Origin: Rudaea sp.
Lineage (GTDB): Bacteria > Pseudomonadota > Gammaproteobacteria > Xanthomonadales > Rhodanobacteraceae
Length of the DNA stretch: 45,525 nt
Reading direction: 5' to 3'
NCBI GenBank assembly: GCA_025451955.1
Contig: JANWJJ010000046.1
Location: forward strand, 1-45,525
Of this stretch, positions 7,674 through 16,060 are shown in pieces (positions within the stretch are counted from its first letter, which is position 1; the number at the start of each line of letters is the position of its first letter). The notes beneath the pieces were generated by a model. It made no database searches. It saw only the letters and a program-made list of their open reading frames with translations, and was not told the DNA's origin. The position numbers and the translations under genes are program-made.

Positions 7674-9095
7674 ATGCACGGAGTCATCGAATCCCCACGC
7701 GGCGCGAGTTCGGCTGTCGCTGTGATCGCGGTTGACGGCAAGTCGCTGCCGGGCGTGGTACGCAAGCTGGGCAAAACGGCCTCAAGCTGGGTCCAGGCCA
7801 GCGGCTTTCGCGGCGATCCGGGAAATTTTTGCCTGCTGCCTGACGCGCAAGGGCAGTTACGCGCGGTGCTGGTCGGTATTTCACGCAGCGACGACATTTA
7901 CGCATTGTCCGCCTTGCCGCAGAAGCTGCCGGCGGGCAGCTATCAACTCGAAAACTCCAGTCCGGATCAGTCAGGTCTGACGCTGGATCCGCACTGTGCG
8001 GCACTGGGCTGGGGTCTGGGCGCATATCGTTATGGTCGCTACCGCAAACCCGCACGCGAACCCGCGCAGCTCATCGTCGATCGCGACACGCTGCGCAGCG
8101 TGTCGCCGTATCTGGATGCGATCGCCAACGTACGCGACCTGGTCAATACACCGACGCAGGACATGGGCCCGACCGAGCTTGCCACACACATCAAACAACT
8201 GGCGAAAACTCACGGCGCCGATTATCGGGAATGGGTGGGCGAAGCCTTGCTCAAGCACAATTTCCCGGCCATTCATGCCGTCGGACGTGCCAGCCATCGT
8301 CCGCCACGGTTGGTTGAGCTGACGTGGGGCAAGGCGCGCGATCCGCATCTCGTCCTGGTCGGCAAGGGCGTGTGCTTCGACACCGGCGGTCTGGATCTGA
8401 AAACCGCCGATGGCATGCGCTGGATGAAAAAAGACATGGGCGGCGCAGCGCATGCGATCGCGCTGGCCGGCCTGGTCATGCAGGCCAAGTTGCCGGTGCG
8501 GCTGAGCCTGCTCGTGCCGGCGGTGGAAAATTCCGTGGCCGGCAACGCTTATCATCCGGGTGAAGTCATCCGCACGCGCGCCGGGATCACGGTGGAAGTC
8601 GACAACACCGATGCCGAAGGCCGTCTGGTGCTGTGTGATGCGCTCGCGTATGCGGTCGAACGCAAGCCCGATCTGATCGTGGATTTCGCCACCTTGACCG
8701 GCGCGGCGCGGGTCGCGCTCGGCCCCGAGTTACCGGCGTTGTTCGCCAACAGCGACGATCTGGCTGATGCCATTTTGCGCGCCGGCCAGCGCGAACAGGA
8801 TCCGCTGTGGCGCATGCCGTTGTGGAAACCGTATCTGGGCATGATCGAGTCGCGCATCGCCGATATCGCCAATTCCGGCAGTTCACGTCATGCCGGTGCA
8901 ATCACGGCGGCGCTGTACTTGCAGCGCTTCGTGCCTGATACGAACGCGTGGATGCATCTGGATGTTTACGCCTGGAACGATGCCGATCGGCCTGGCCGCC
9001 CGCATGGCGGCGAAGCACAAGGATTGCGCGCGTTCTTTGCGTTGTTGAAAGAGCGTTACGCACCGCGCCGGGATCGCGCTGCGCGTAAGGCCTAG
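7674..9095 (+). CDS. Leucyl aminopeptidase, M17 family
   Basis: This cytosolic two-metal exopeptidase (473 residues) removes N-terminal amino acids from peptides. The catalytic half carries the family signatures VGKGVCFDTGGLDLK, MKKDMGGAA and VDNTDAEGRLVLCDALAYA, which contain the metal ligands and the catalytic Lys and Arg. The N-terminal 170 residues are variable, as usual. A strong Shine-Dalgarno (TAAGGAG) precedes ATG 7674. The gene ends convergently with prc, 83 bp away. It may be the second M17 enzyme (PepB or short LAP type) rather than classic PepA; length and motifs do not decide this. Confidence 0.88.
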   Translation: MHGVIESPRGASSAVAVIAVDGKSLPGVVRKLGKTASSWVQASGFRGDPGNFCLLPDAQGQLRAVLVGISRSDDIYALSALPQKLPAGSYQLENSSPDQSGLTLDPHCAALGWGLGAYRYGRYRKPAREPAQLIVDRDTLRSVSPYLDAIANVRDLVNTPTQDMGPTELATHIKQLAKTHGADYREWVGEALLKHNFPAIHAVGRASHRPPRLVELTWGKARDPHLVLVGKGVCFDTGGLDLKTADGMRWMKKDMGGAAHAIALAGLVMQAKLPVRLSLLVPAVENSVAGNAYHPGEVIRTRAGITVEVDNTDAEGRLVLCDALAYAVERKPDLIVDFATLTGAARVALGPELPALFANSDDLADAILRAGQREQDPLWRMPLWKPYLGMIESRIADIANSGSSRHAGAITAALYLQRFVPDTNAWMHLDVYAWNDADRPGRPHGGEAQGLRAFFALLKERYAPRRDRAARKA

Positions 9096-9148
9096 CCGTC
9101 GACCGGTACGATCGCCAGCCCCGTCGCGCCGGTCGGCGGGGCACCGAG

Positions 9149-9172
9149 GCCGCGGCACGAATACGCCGCGGC
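9149..9172. terminator. GC-rich hairpin between convergent genes
   Basis: The self-complementary octamer GCCGCGGC occurs twice (9149-9156 and 9165-9172) around the loop ACGAATAC, giving an 8-bp GC stem between the convergent aminopeptidase and prc genes. No T-run follows on either strand, so efficient intrinsic termination is doubtful. Position and stability suggest a role as transcript end or stability hairpin. Confidence 0.35.
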
Positions 9173-9178
9173 GACTGG

Positions 9179-11494
9179 CTAGTCGATGGAATCCTTGTCC
9201 AGTATCGGATGCGGCAACACATGCGCGGCCAGCTTGGTGTCGCCATGAATCAGGTCGACTTCGTCGGCGAGTATGCGTGCCGTCTCGGTCAGCACCACGT
9301 CCTTCTCGTTCTTGCGCGCTTGTTCCTGGGCCAGATCGGTCTTCAGGCTGCGTTCGTCGGCTTGCAGGCCGTCGTCCTGATGCGCATCGTCCTTGGCTGC
9401 CGCCGCGGTGGTGGTCTGCGCCGGATTGGCTTTCACGAGCGTCACGCTCGATTCGCCCGAACTCGATTTGCTCGGAATGACGTCCACATGTTTTGATTGC
9501 GCGGCATCGCCGTCCTTCTTCACCGGCGGTGTCGTGCCGGAAGCAGATTCCTTCGCCGTGGGTCCCGTTGCCGCCGCGATTTCCGGATGACGCTCGAGCC
9601 GTTTCTTTTCCTGCTCGTCGCGTTCACGACGGCGCACCTGCTCGTTGAGCGAGATGGCCGTTTCCTTGCGCAGCTTGCGCCAGTCGGCGATATCCGCTTC
9701 GTAGGCCTGCCAGTCCTTTTCCTTGGCCGTGCGTTCGGTATGCAGGGTTTCGAGCATCGGCACGATGGTTTTCAGATCCGACGTCGGCGTGTAGTCGGCA
9801 ACCGGAACCGCGGCCCACGGCAGCGCATTTGTATAAGTCTGCTCGCCGTTCTGGGCGAAATCCGCCGTGATCGGGAAGGCAATGTCCGGAGTCACGCCGC
9901 GCAACTGGGTCGAAGCACCATCGACGCGGAAGAATTGCTGGATCGTCATCTTCAATTCGCCATAGGCGGTTTTTTCGCTTTGTCCCATCTGGTCGAGATC
10001 GACGAGATTCTGCACCGTACCCTTGCCATAGGTGGGCTCGCCGATGATCAGGCCGCGGCCGTAATCCTGGATCGCGCCGGCGAAGATTTCCGAAGCCGAG
10101 GCTGAATTGCGATTGACCAGCACGGCCAGCGGGCCATCCCAGACCATGTTGATGTGTGTGTTGTTGCCTTGCTCGATGCGGCCGTTGGCATTGCGCACCT
10201 GCACTACCGGACCTTTGCCGACGAACAGTCCGGTGAGATCGATGGCCTCCGACAGCGAGCCACCGCCATTGTTGCGCAGGTCGATCAGCACGCCGTCCAC
10301 ATTTTGCTTTTTCAGCGCCGCGAGCAGTTTGGCGACATCGTGAGTCGCGCTCTTGTAATCCGCGTCGCCGCGCCGGCGTGCGTCGAAATCCTCGTAAAAG
10401 GTGGGCAGCGTGATCACGCCGATGTGACGGTCGACGTCGCCGCGCTTGACCTCGATCACCGAACTCTTGGCGGCCTGTTCTTCGATGTTGACTTTCTTGC
10501 GCACCAGCGCAATCAGCTGATGCTTGCCGTCGGGGCCGGCATCGGTCGGCAGTACTTCCAGACGCACCGTGGTGTCCTTGGCGCCGCGGATCAGATCGAC
10601 AACGTCATCCAGGCGCCAGCCGATCACGTCGGTGATCGATCCGGACGTGCCCTGGCCGACGCCGACGATACGATCGCCAACCTTGAACTTGCCCGATGTC
10701 GCCGCGGGGCCGCCGGGAACGATTTCGCGGATCGTGGTGTAATCGTCATCCAGTTGCAGCACCGCACCGATACCTTCGAGCGAAAGTTTCATCGCGATAT
10801 CGAAATTCTCGCTGGCGCGCGGGCCGAGATAATTCGTGTGCGGATCGATCGCCATCGCATAGGCGTTCATGAAGGTCTGGAAAACGTCTTCGCTGTTGAG
10901 CTGGCGCATGCGATCCAGATAATTGGCGTAGCGCTTGTCCAGCGTGGTGCGGATATCGGCGTCCTTCTTGCCGGCCAATACCAGACGCAGCCAGTCGTTC
11001 TTGACCCGCTTGCGCCAGATATCGTTGACTTCATCCAGCGTCTTCGGCCACGGCGCTTTGTCACGCTGATACGCGTAGCTTTCGTCCTTGCTGAAGTCGA
11101 AACCCTGCTTCAACAATTCGCGCGCATATGTCGTGCGTTCGGTCACGCGTTGTTCGTAGAGATTGAAAATGGCGAACGGCACCGACAGGTCTTCGTCGTA
11201 AATGGCGTCGCCGAGCTTGTCGCGCTGCGGAGTGAAACGGTCGATGTCGGCCTGCAGGAAAAACAGACGATCGGCATCGAGCGCGTCGAAATAGCGATCG
11301 AAGATTTTCTCCGACATGCTCGCATCCAGCGGCTCGGCCTTGTAATGGAAGCGGGTGAGAAAACGCGTCGCCAGCAGTGCCGCCTGAGCCTGGTCGGTGG
11401 TCGGCTTGAGCAGCAGATTGCCGGCGTCCGGCGCCGGCTTCGCCGAGACGGTCGCGGCGAATGCCAGCGCGATCAAGGCCAGATATCTAAACAT
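9179..11494 (-). CDS. prc: Tail-specific (carboxy-terminal processing) protease Prc
   Basis: This 771-residue periplasmic S41 protease cleaves proteins and wall hydrolases from their C-terminal ends. A signal peptide (residues 1 to about 18, cut near SAKP) precedes an N-terminal helical domain, a PDZ domain (about 240-330, GKFKVGDRIVGVGQG) and the S41 core. The catalytic Ser is in NRNSASASEIF and the Lys in PTYGKGTVQ. A DUF3340-like C-terminal domain and a Lys/Glu-rich tail end the protein. ATG 11494 has GGAGAG 5 nt upstream. The gene is the last of the minus-strand envelope block and is separated from lipA by a remarkable six-hairpin array at 11510-11699. That array, and an ANGGA inside the ribosome-binding site, suggest post-transcriptional control by a CsrA/RsmA protein. 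Confidence 0.92.
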   Translation of the reverse strand: MFRYLALIALAFAATVSAKPAPDAGNLLLKPTTDQAQAALLATRFLTRFHYKAEPLDASMSEKIFDRYFDALDADRLFFLQADIDRFTPQRDKLGDAIYDEDLSVPFAIFNLYEQRVTERTTYARELLKQGFDFSKDESYAYQRDKAPWPKTLDEVNDIWRKRVKNDWLRLVLAGKKDADIRTTLDKRYANYLDRMRQLNSEDVFQTFMNAYAMAIDPHTNYLGPRASENFDIAMKLSLEGIGAVLQLDDDYTTIREIVPGGPAATSGKFKVGDRIVGVGQGTSGSITDVIGWRLDDVVDLIRGAKDTTVRLEVLPTDAGPDGKHQLIALVRKKVNIEEQAAKSSVIEVKRGDVDRHIGVITLPTFYEDFDARRRGDADYKSATHDVAKLLAALKKQNVDGVLIDLRNNGGGSLSEAIDLTGLFVGKGPVVQVRNANGRIEQGNNTHINMVWDGPLAVLVNRNSASASEIFAGAIQDYGRGLIIGEPTYGKGTVQNLVDLDQMGQSEKTAYGELKMTIQQFFRVDGASTQLRGVTPDIAFPITADFAQNGEQTYTNALPWAAVPVADYTPTSDLKTIVPMLETLHTERTAKEKDWQAYEADIADWRKLRKETAISLNEQVRRRERDEQEKKRLERHPEIAAATGPTAKESASGTTPPVKKDGDAAQSKHVDVIPSKSSSGESSVTLVKANPAQTTTAAAAKDDAHQDDGLQADERSLKTDLAQEQARKNEKDVVLTETARILADEVDLIHGDTKLAAHVLPHPILDKDSID

Positions 11495-11509
11495 CGAAAC
11501 TCTCCGTTA

Positions 11510-11699
11510 TTTGTGCAATCGTCCTGATTGCGAAGATCACAAGGCAGTCATCCTGACTGCACTTTTCAATTTTTGTGCAATCGTCCCTGATTGCGAGAAT
11601 CACAAAGCCGCCGTCCATGGCCGCACTTTTCATTGTTATTACAATCATCCCTGATTGCGAAGATCACAAAGCAGCCATCCGTGACTGCACTTTTTATTC
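11510..11699 (-). promoter_or_regulatory. Three tandem 62-64-bp units forming six GGA-loop hairpins; putative CsrA/RsmA-binding leader or sponge RNA
   Basis: Read on the minus strand, six stem-loops follow each other. H1 (11688-11671) is GCAGTC-ACGGAT-GGCTGC. H2 (11658-11641) has loop AGGGAT, H3 (11624-11607) ATGGAC, H4 (11594-11577) AGGGAC, H5 (11560-11544) AGGAT and H6 (11531-11515) AGGAC. Stems are 6 bp, alternating GCAGTC/GACTGC and GCAATC/GATTGC types. H1 and H2 each contain a pair that is G-U only on the minus strand. In H3 one U-A pair has become C-G, with one G-G mismatch elsewhere. Every loop keeps GGA; H1-H4 are exact ANGGA. A further ACGGA (11507-11503) lies in the prc ribosome-binding site. 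Multiple GGA hairpins are the signature of CsrB/RsmY-type RNAs and CsrA-controlled leaders. No terminator separates the array from prc, which favours a leader. An alternative is a mobile or dispersed DNA repeat. Confidence 0.6.
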
Positions 11700-11702
11700 A
11701 AT

Positions 11703-12719
11703 TCAGGCCACATCCACCAAGCCGGATTCGTGTGCCATCTGGTCGGCGTGATACGACGAGCGCACCAGCGGTCCGGAAGCGACGTGCTCGAAGCCGAGAG
11801 CTTTGCCGTAATCGGCCAGCGCGTCGAATTCCTGCGGCGTCCAGTAGCGCAGCACCGGATGGTGATGCGGCGTCGGCTGCAGATACTGGCCGATTGTCAC
11901 CATATCGACCGCATGCGCGCGCAGATCGTTCAACGCGCCGTGCACCTGATCCCGGGTTTCGCCCAGGCCCAGCATGATGCCGGACTTGGTTGGTACATCC
12001 GGATGTTGAGCCTTGAACGATTTAAGCAAGCTTAGCGACCAATCGTAATCGGCGCCGGGACGCACATTCGGATAAAGCTCGCGCACGGTTTCCAGATTGT
12101 GATTGAACACATCCGGCGGCGCGCTGGCGAGAATTTCCAGTGCGCGTTCCATGCGGCCTTTGCCGCGGAAATCCGGTGTGAGGATTTCCAGTTTGATGCC
12201 GGGATTGGCCGCGCGCACTTCGCGGATGCAGTCGGCAAAATGGCCGGCGCCGCCGTCGCGCAGATCGTCGCGGTCGACCGAAGTGATGACCACGTAGCGC
12301 AGGCCCATGTCGGCGATGGTTTCAGCCAGATGCCGCGGTTCGTCGGTGTCCGGCGGTTTCGGCCGGCCGTGGGCGACGTCGCAGAACGAACAACGCCGCG
12401 TGCAGACCTCGCCCAGGATCATGAAGGTGGCGGTGCCCTTGCCAAAGCACTCGTGGATGTTCGGGCACGAGGCTTCCTCGCAGACCGTGACCAGCCGGTT
12501 GGCGCGCAATTTCGATTTCAACCGCGCTACCGCATTGCCAGGCGGAATGCGCACGCGAATCCAGCTCGGCTTGCGCAGCACCGGCGCGTCGTCGAGGCCG
12601 GCGCCGGAAAAATTGGCGCGATTGCGCGCGATCTTGTCTTCGCCAAGTTGCTTCGTGCCGCTCGACAGCGAACCATCGACAACGACGACGGGGATGATTT
12701 TGTCCGGTGAGGTATTCAT
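11703..12719 (-). CDS. lipA: Lipoyl synthase LipA
   Basis: This radical-SAM enzyme (338 residues) inserts two sulfurs into the octanoyl group on lipoate-dependent enzymes. The auxiliary cluster motif CX4CX5C is seen in [12 protein letters not shown] and the radical-SAM motif CX3CX2C in CTRRCSFC. The C-terminal RSSYHA holds the conserved Ser. The core [17 protein letters not shown] is typical. The start ATG (12719) overlaps the lipB stop by 4 bp, so lipB-lipA translation is coupled, and upstream in-frame codons can be discounted. The stop is 3 bp from the end of the hairpin array, so transcription of lipA probably runs into prc. Confidence 0.95.
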   Translation of the reverse strand: MNTSPDKIIPVVVVDGSLSSGTKQLGEDKIARNRANFSGAGLDDAPVLRKPSWIRVRIPPGNAVARLKSKLRANRLVTVCEEASCPNIHECFGKGTATFMILGEVCTRRCSFCDVAHGRPKPPDTDEPRHLAETIADMGLRYVVITSVDRDDLRDGGAGHFADCIREVRAANPGIKLEILTPDFRGKGRMERALEILASAPPDVFNHNLETVRELYPNVRPGADYDWSLSLLKSFKAQHPDVPTKSGIMLGLGETRDQVHGALNDLRAHAVDMVTIGQYLQPTPHHHPVLRYWTPQEFDALADYGKALGFEHVASGPLVRSSYHADQMAHESGLVDVA

Positions 12720-13405
12720 GCTTGCACAGTAACGTCGTTTGCGAATCCGGCGCCAGCGCCAAAAGTCAGAAGCGGTTCGGCGGGCGTTGCTTTCAGGCCG
12801 AGCTGTCGCGCGAGTTCCGCGATCAGCACGGTTTCCACTCCGGCCAGCCCGGAAGGGCCGCCCAAGTCTAGCATCTGCGTCACCTGCAAACCCTGAAATC
12901 CGCAGGGATTGATGCGCTGGAACGGTTCCAGATTCATGTTCACGTTGAAAGCCAGCCCATGAAACGTGCAGCCGCGGCGCACGCGGATGCCGAGTGCGCC
13001 GATCTTGGCGCCGGCCACGTAGACGCCCGGCGCACCGTCCTTGCGCACCGCAACGATGTTCCATTCGGCCAAAGTGTCGATGATGGCCTGTTCGATCCGG
13101 TGCACGAAGTCGCGCACGCCAATACCGGCGCGGCGCAGGTCGATCAGCGGATAGGCCACGATCTGGCCGGGCCCGTGATACGTCACCTGGCCACCGCGAT
13201 CCACCGGCACCACGGGAATATCACCCGGTAGCAACACGTGTTCCCAACGCCCGGCCTGGCCGAGTGTGAACACCGGTTCGTGTTCGACAACCCAGAGTTC
13301 ATCCGATGTTTCGGACGTGCGGGCATCGGTAAATGCCTGCATCGCATGCCAGATCGGCGCGTAGGCCTGCAGGCCGGGAAAACGGCGGGTGAGCAAGGCG
13401 GGCAC
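12716..13405 (-). CDS. lipB: Octanoyltransferase LipB
   Basis: LipB moves octanoate from acyl-carrier protein to target Lys residues, the first step of lipoate assembly. It has [12 protein letters not shown], the Lys in [10 protein letters not shown] and the catalytic Cys in [11 protein letters not shown] chose GTG 13405 (229 residues) because the protein then begins [15 protein letters not shown], in register with the start of Escherichia coli LipB. Longer in-frame starts up to 13468 overlap the preceding gene. It lies 7 bp after ybeD and overlaps lipA by 4 bp, in the order dacA-ybeD-lipB-lipA also found in enterobacteria. Confidence 0.93.
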   Translation of the reverse strand: MPALLTRRFPGLQAYAPIWHAMQAFTDARTSETSDELWVVEHEPVFTLGQAGRWEHVLLPGDIPVVPVDRGGQVTYHGPGQIVAYPLIDLRRAGIGVRDFVHRIEQAIIDTLAEWNIVAVRKDGAPGVYVAGAKIGALGIRVRRGCTFHGLAFNVNMNLEPFQRINPCGFQGLQVTQMLDLGGPSGLAGVETVLIAELARQLGLKATPAEPLLTFGAGAGFANDVTVQA

Positions 13406-13412
13406 GGCGGCT

Positions 13413-13703
13413 TCAGAGCGTCCAGCGCACCGCCGGATCGGCGCGCAGCGCGGTATGCACGGCATCATATTTTTCGCGCGACGGACAGGTGAAGGTCACG
13501 CTGACGGAAATATAATTGCCCTCGTTCGACGGTCGCGTCCGCAGGCTGCCATTGAGCACCGCCATGCCCAGGCCGACGATGATCTCCGGCACGCGCTCTT
13601 CCAGTCCCGCGTGGGCCTTGCCCATCGCCGTGATCTCGAAGGCGCCGGGAAATTGGAAACCCTGTTCCGGGGTTTGCGGTTGCAGGTCGTCGAGGGATTT
13701 CAT
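13413..13703 (-). CDS. ybeD: YbeD/DUF493 family protein
   Basis: This is a 96-residue protein of the small alpha/beta DUF493 family (YbeD in E. coli), whose biochemical function is not established. The sequence [14 protein letters not shown], followed later by [15 protein letters not shown], matches the conserved core. ATG 13703 lies 10 bp after the dacA stop with no clear Shine-Dalgarno, so translation may depend on dacA. The neighbourhood dacA-ybeD-lipB-lipA is widely conserved in Gammaproteobacteria and supports the assignment. Confidence 0.85.
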   Translation of the reverse strand: MKSLDDLQPQTPEQGFQFPGAFEITAMGKAHAGLEERVPEIIVGLGMAVLNGSLRTRPSNEGNYISVSVTFTCPSREKYDAVHTALRADPAVRWTL

Positions 13704-13713
13704 TGGGCCGATT

Positions 13714-15069
13714 TCATTGAGTATTGGGGGTCGTCGAAATATCCACTTTCGTATCGCCCTTGAACCACAGCCAGATGCCATCGGACAGGCGGCCCCAGAA
13801 GCCGGCGGCGGGCGCGTCGGTCAGCGCCACCAGCGGGCGTTCGAGCAGCACCTTGCCGTCGAGCGCCACCTTGAGTGTGCCGACCTTCTGGCCTTTGGTG
13901 TAGGGCGCAATCAAGCGGCTGGGTATGTCGAGCGTGGCCTTGAGATCGTTGTAGCGGCCGCGCGGCAAGGTGACCAGCGCATCTTCGGCGACGCCGAGGT
14001 CAAGTGTACTTTGCGCACCTTTCCACAATTCCGGTTGCGCCAGCGGCTTGTCGGCGGCATAGAGTTTGTGCGTCTCGAAGAAGCGAAAACCGTAGTTGAG
14101 CAGGGATTGGTTATCGTCGGCGCGCTGCTTCTCGCTGGGGGTGCTCATGACCACGGCGATCAGGCGCTGGTCGCCGCGTTTGGCCGAGGTGGTCAGGCAA
14201 TAACCGGCTTCCTTGGTATGGCCGGTCTTGATGCCATCCACGGATGCGTCGCGCCACAGCAGCGAATTGCGATTGTGCTGGGTGATGCCGTTCCACTGGA
14301 ATTCCTTGATCGCGTAGATCTTGTATTCCTCGGGATAATCATGGATCACGGCGCGGTCGAGGGTGGCGATATCGCGTGCTGTGGTGTAGTGGCCCTCGGC
14401 GGCGAGGCCGGTGGCGTCGACGTAATGCGTGCCGGTCATGCCGAGCTTGGCGGCGTACTGGTTCATCAAGGCGGCGAAGGTCGGTTCCGATCCGGCGATG
14501 TGTTCGGCTAGTGCGATCGCGGCGTCATTGCCGGACTGGATGATCATGCCGTACAGCAAATCCTTCAGCGGCGCCTTGGAGTTCACGCTGAGAAAGCTGG
14601 TCGAGCCGTCGGTGCCGGCGCCGCCGGTCTTCCAGGCATTTTCGCTGATGAAGACGGGGTCATCGAGCTTGATCTTGCCAGCGGCCAACTCGGCCGAGAC
14701 GACATAGGCGGTCATCACCTTGGTGATCGACGCCGGCGCCACGCGCTCATCGGCATTGTTTTCGGCGAGGATCTGGCTGGTGGCGTAATCCATCAGCACC
14801 CAGCTCTTGGCGCTGAGCGTAGGTGGCGGCGGTGTCGGTACGTTGAGCGCTCCGGGATGCGCCATCGGGGTCGGATTGGGTGTCGGCAGACCGGAGTTCG
14901 CCGGCGCCCTGTCGCTGGCGGCCGGAGTCGCGGCATCGACGGGTGCGGCGTCTGCTTGTGTGGCCGCGGGTTTGGGTTTCGTGTGCGTACGCGCGAAGGC
15001 GACTGGTGTCGTCGCGGCAGCGAAAAAAGTAAACAATGCGGCAAAAGCAACTTGTTGCAAAAGTTTCAT
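13714..15069 (-). CDS. dacA: D-alanyl-D-alanine carboxypeptidase, PBP5/6 family
   Basis: The enzyme (451 residues) trims the terminal D-Ala of peptidoglycan pentapeptides. The signal peptide spans about residues 1-25. A Pro/Ala-rich linker at about 27-85 is longer than in E. coli PBP5. The catalytic domain has the three penicillin-binding motifs: ASITK (SxxK), SGN (SxN, in IIQSGNDAAIALAEH) and KTG (DGIKTGHTKEAGY). The PBP5 C-terminal beta domain follows, and the WGRLSDGIWLWFKG segment is likely the amphipathic membrane anchor. ATG 15069 was chosen because the signal peptide begins there. It follows rlpA by 79 bp and precedes ybeD. Confidence 0.93.
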   Translation of the reverse strand: MKLLQQVAFAALFTFFAAATTPVAFARTHTKPKPAATQADAAPVDAATPAASDRAPANSGLPTPNPTPMAHPGALNVPTPPPPTLSAKSWVLMDYATSQILAENNADERVAPASITKVMTAYVVSAELAAGKIKLDDPVFISENAWKTGGAGTDGSTSFLSVNSKAPLKDLLYGMIIQSGNDAAIALAEHIAGSEPTFAALMNQYAAKLGMTGTHYVDATGLAAEGHYTTARDIATLDRAVIHDYPEEYKIYAIKEFQWNGITQHNRNSLLWRDASVDGIKTGHTKEAGYCLTTSAKRGDQRLIAVVMSTPSEKQRADDNQSLLNYGFRFFETHKLYAADKPLAQPELWKGAQSTLDLGVAEDALVTLPRGRYNDLKATLDIPSRLIAPYTKGQKVGTLKVALDGKVLLERPLVALTDAPAAGFWGRLSDGIWLWFKGDTKVDISTTPNTQ

Positions 15070-15148
15070 CTTGGGTTCCGTAATTTGTGCGTATTGCGAT
15101 CCAGCCCGATTAATCCGCGCCGCCGGCGCCGGATTCAACCGGGCCCTG

Positions 15149-16060
15149 TTAATTATCCACTGCCACGCGCGGCTCGCCTAATCCCAGCGCGCGCAATTTC
15201 GGCGTCAGCCGGTCGGCCTCGTCCACATCCTTGAGCGGACCCAGGCGCACGCGGCGCAGCCTTGCGCCGTTCACCTCGACTTCGACAATCTCGACTTCGC
15301 CCAGCTTTGCCGCGCGCACCTTCGCCGCGGCGCGTTCGGCATTGGCGGCCCCGGCATAGGCGCCGACTTGCAGATATAGCGTGGGTTTGGGCGTTTTTCC
15401 GGGCAGCGAGCCAGCCGCTGACCGGTTTGTGACCGCGGCGTCGCGCGCAGGTTCCGCGCCGCTTTGATCGGGATGCGCCGGATCAATCGCGCGCACCTCG
15501 ACCATGGCCGTGCCCTTCGGCCACACGCCGAGCTTGACCGCCGCGACGTAGGACAGGTCGATGATGCGATTCTCCGCGAACGGGCCACGGTCGTTGACGC
15601 GCACGATCGTACTGCGGCCGTTCTCCAGATTGGTTATGCGTGCATAGCAGGGAATCGGCAACACCTTGCTCGCGGCGCTGTAGGCGTACATGTCGTAACG
15701 CTCGAAATCCGAAGTCGTGTAGCCGTGAAACTTGTTGCCATACCACGAGGCGATGCCGCGTTCGGCATAGCCCTTGGCCGTCGGCAGCACGCGATAGGTT
15801 TTGCCGAGCACGCTGTAGGGCGATTTGTTGCCGTACGGCGAATACGGCTCGGCCTTGGGCACCGGCTCGGGAATCTTGCTGATGTCCGGCGGTGCTGTCG
15901 GGCCCGAGTCGCGGTCTTGCGCATAACGACCAGACTGCGCCGGCGATTCCGGCGGGCTCGTGGATGGCGCGTTTGGCCGGGTCGCGTGACGGTGAAAACA
16001 ACCACCGAGCAAGGGCAACACCAGCAGCGCGGCAAGCCAGCGCGCATCGCCGCGAATCAT
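15149..16060 (-). CDS. rlpA: RlpA-family septal lipoprotein with SPOR domain, conserved catalytic His replaced by Ser
   Basis: The protein has 303 residues. A lipoprotein signal ends in the lipobox LLGGC (Cys at about 21). A Pro-rich linker precedes the double-psi beta-barrel at about 95-190 (GIASWYGNKFHG, ITNLENGRSTIVRVNDRGPF). A SPOR domain at about 225-300, which binds denuded glycan at the septum, ends the protein. RlpA cleaves naked glycan strands in Pseudomonas aeruginosa. Family members usually read YDMYAMTAAHKTLP; here the segment is YDMYAYSAASKVLP, so the Asp is kept but the His is Ser (codon 15668-15670). The enzyme may be inactive and only structural. The start overlaps the mltB stop by 4 bp. 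Confidence 0.92.
   Translation of the reverse strand: MIRGDARWLAALLVLPLLGGCFHRHATRPNAPSTSPPESPAQSGRYAQDRDSGPTAPPDISKIPEPVPKAEPYSPYGNKSPYSVLGKTYRVLPTAKGYAERGIASWYGNKFHGYTTSDFERYDMYAYSAASKVLPIPCYARITNLENGRSTIVRVNDRGPFAENRIIDLSYVAAVKLGVWPKGTAMVEVRAIDPAHPDQSGAEPARDAAVTNRSAAGSLPGKTPKPTLYLQVGAYAGAANAERAAAKVRAAKLGEVEIVEVEVNGARLRRVRLGPLKDVDEADRLTPKLRALGLGEPRVAVDN

Noticed and set aside
9096-9178. tRNA or small gene between the aminopeptidase and prc genes
   Set aside because: Only GC-rich inverted repeats are visible; no cloverleaf, and no open frame with a ribosome-binding site.
11397-11654. Plus-strand reading frame through the hairpin units giving repeats like PDCEDHKA
   Set aside because: The frame has no ribosome-binding site, overlaps the 5' end of prc on the other strand, and shifts frame between units because the repeat periods are 62 and 64 bp.
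11510-11699. CRISPR array or intrinsic terminators
   Set aside because: Only three units exist, with no unique spacers, and no cas genes are near. The T-runs follow the hairpins on the plus strand, opposite to the direction of lipA and prc.
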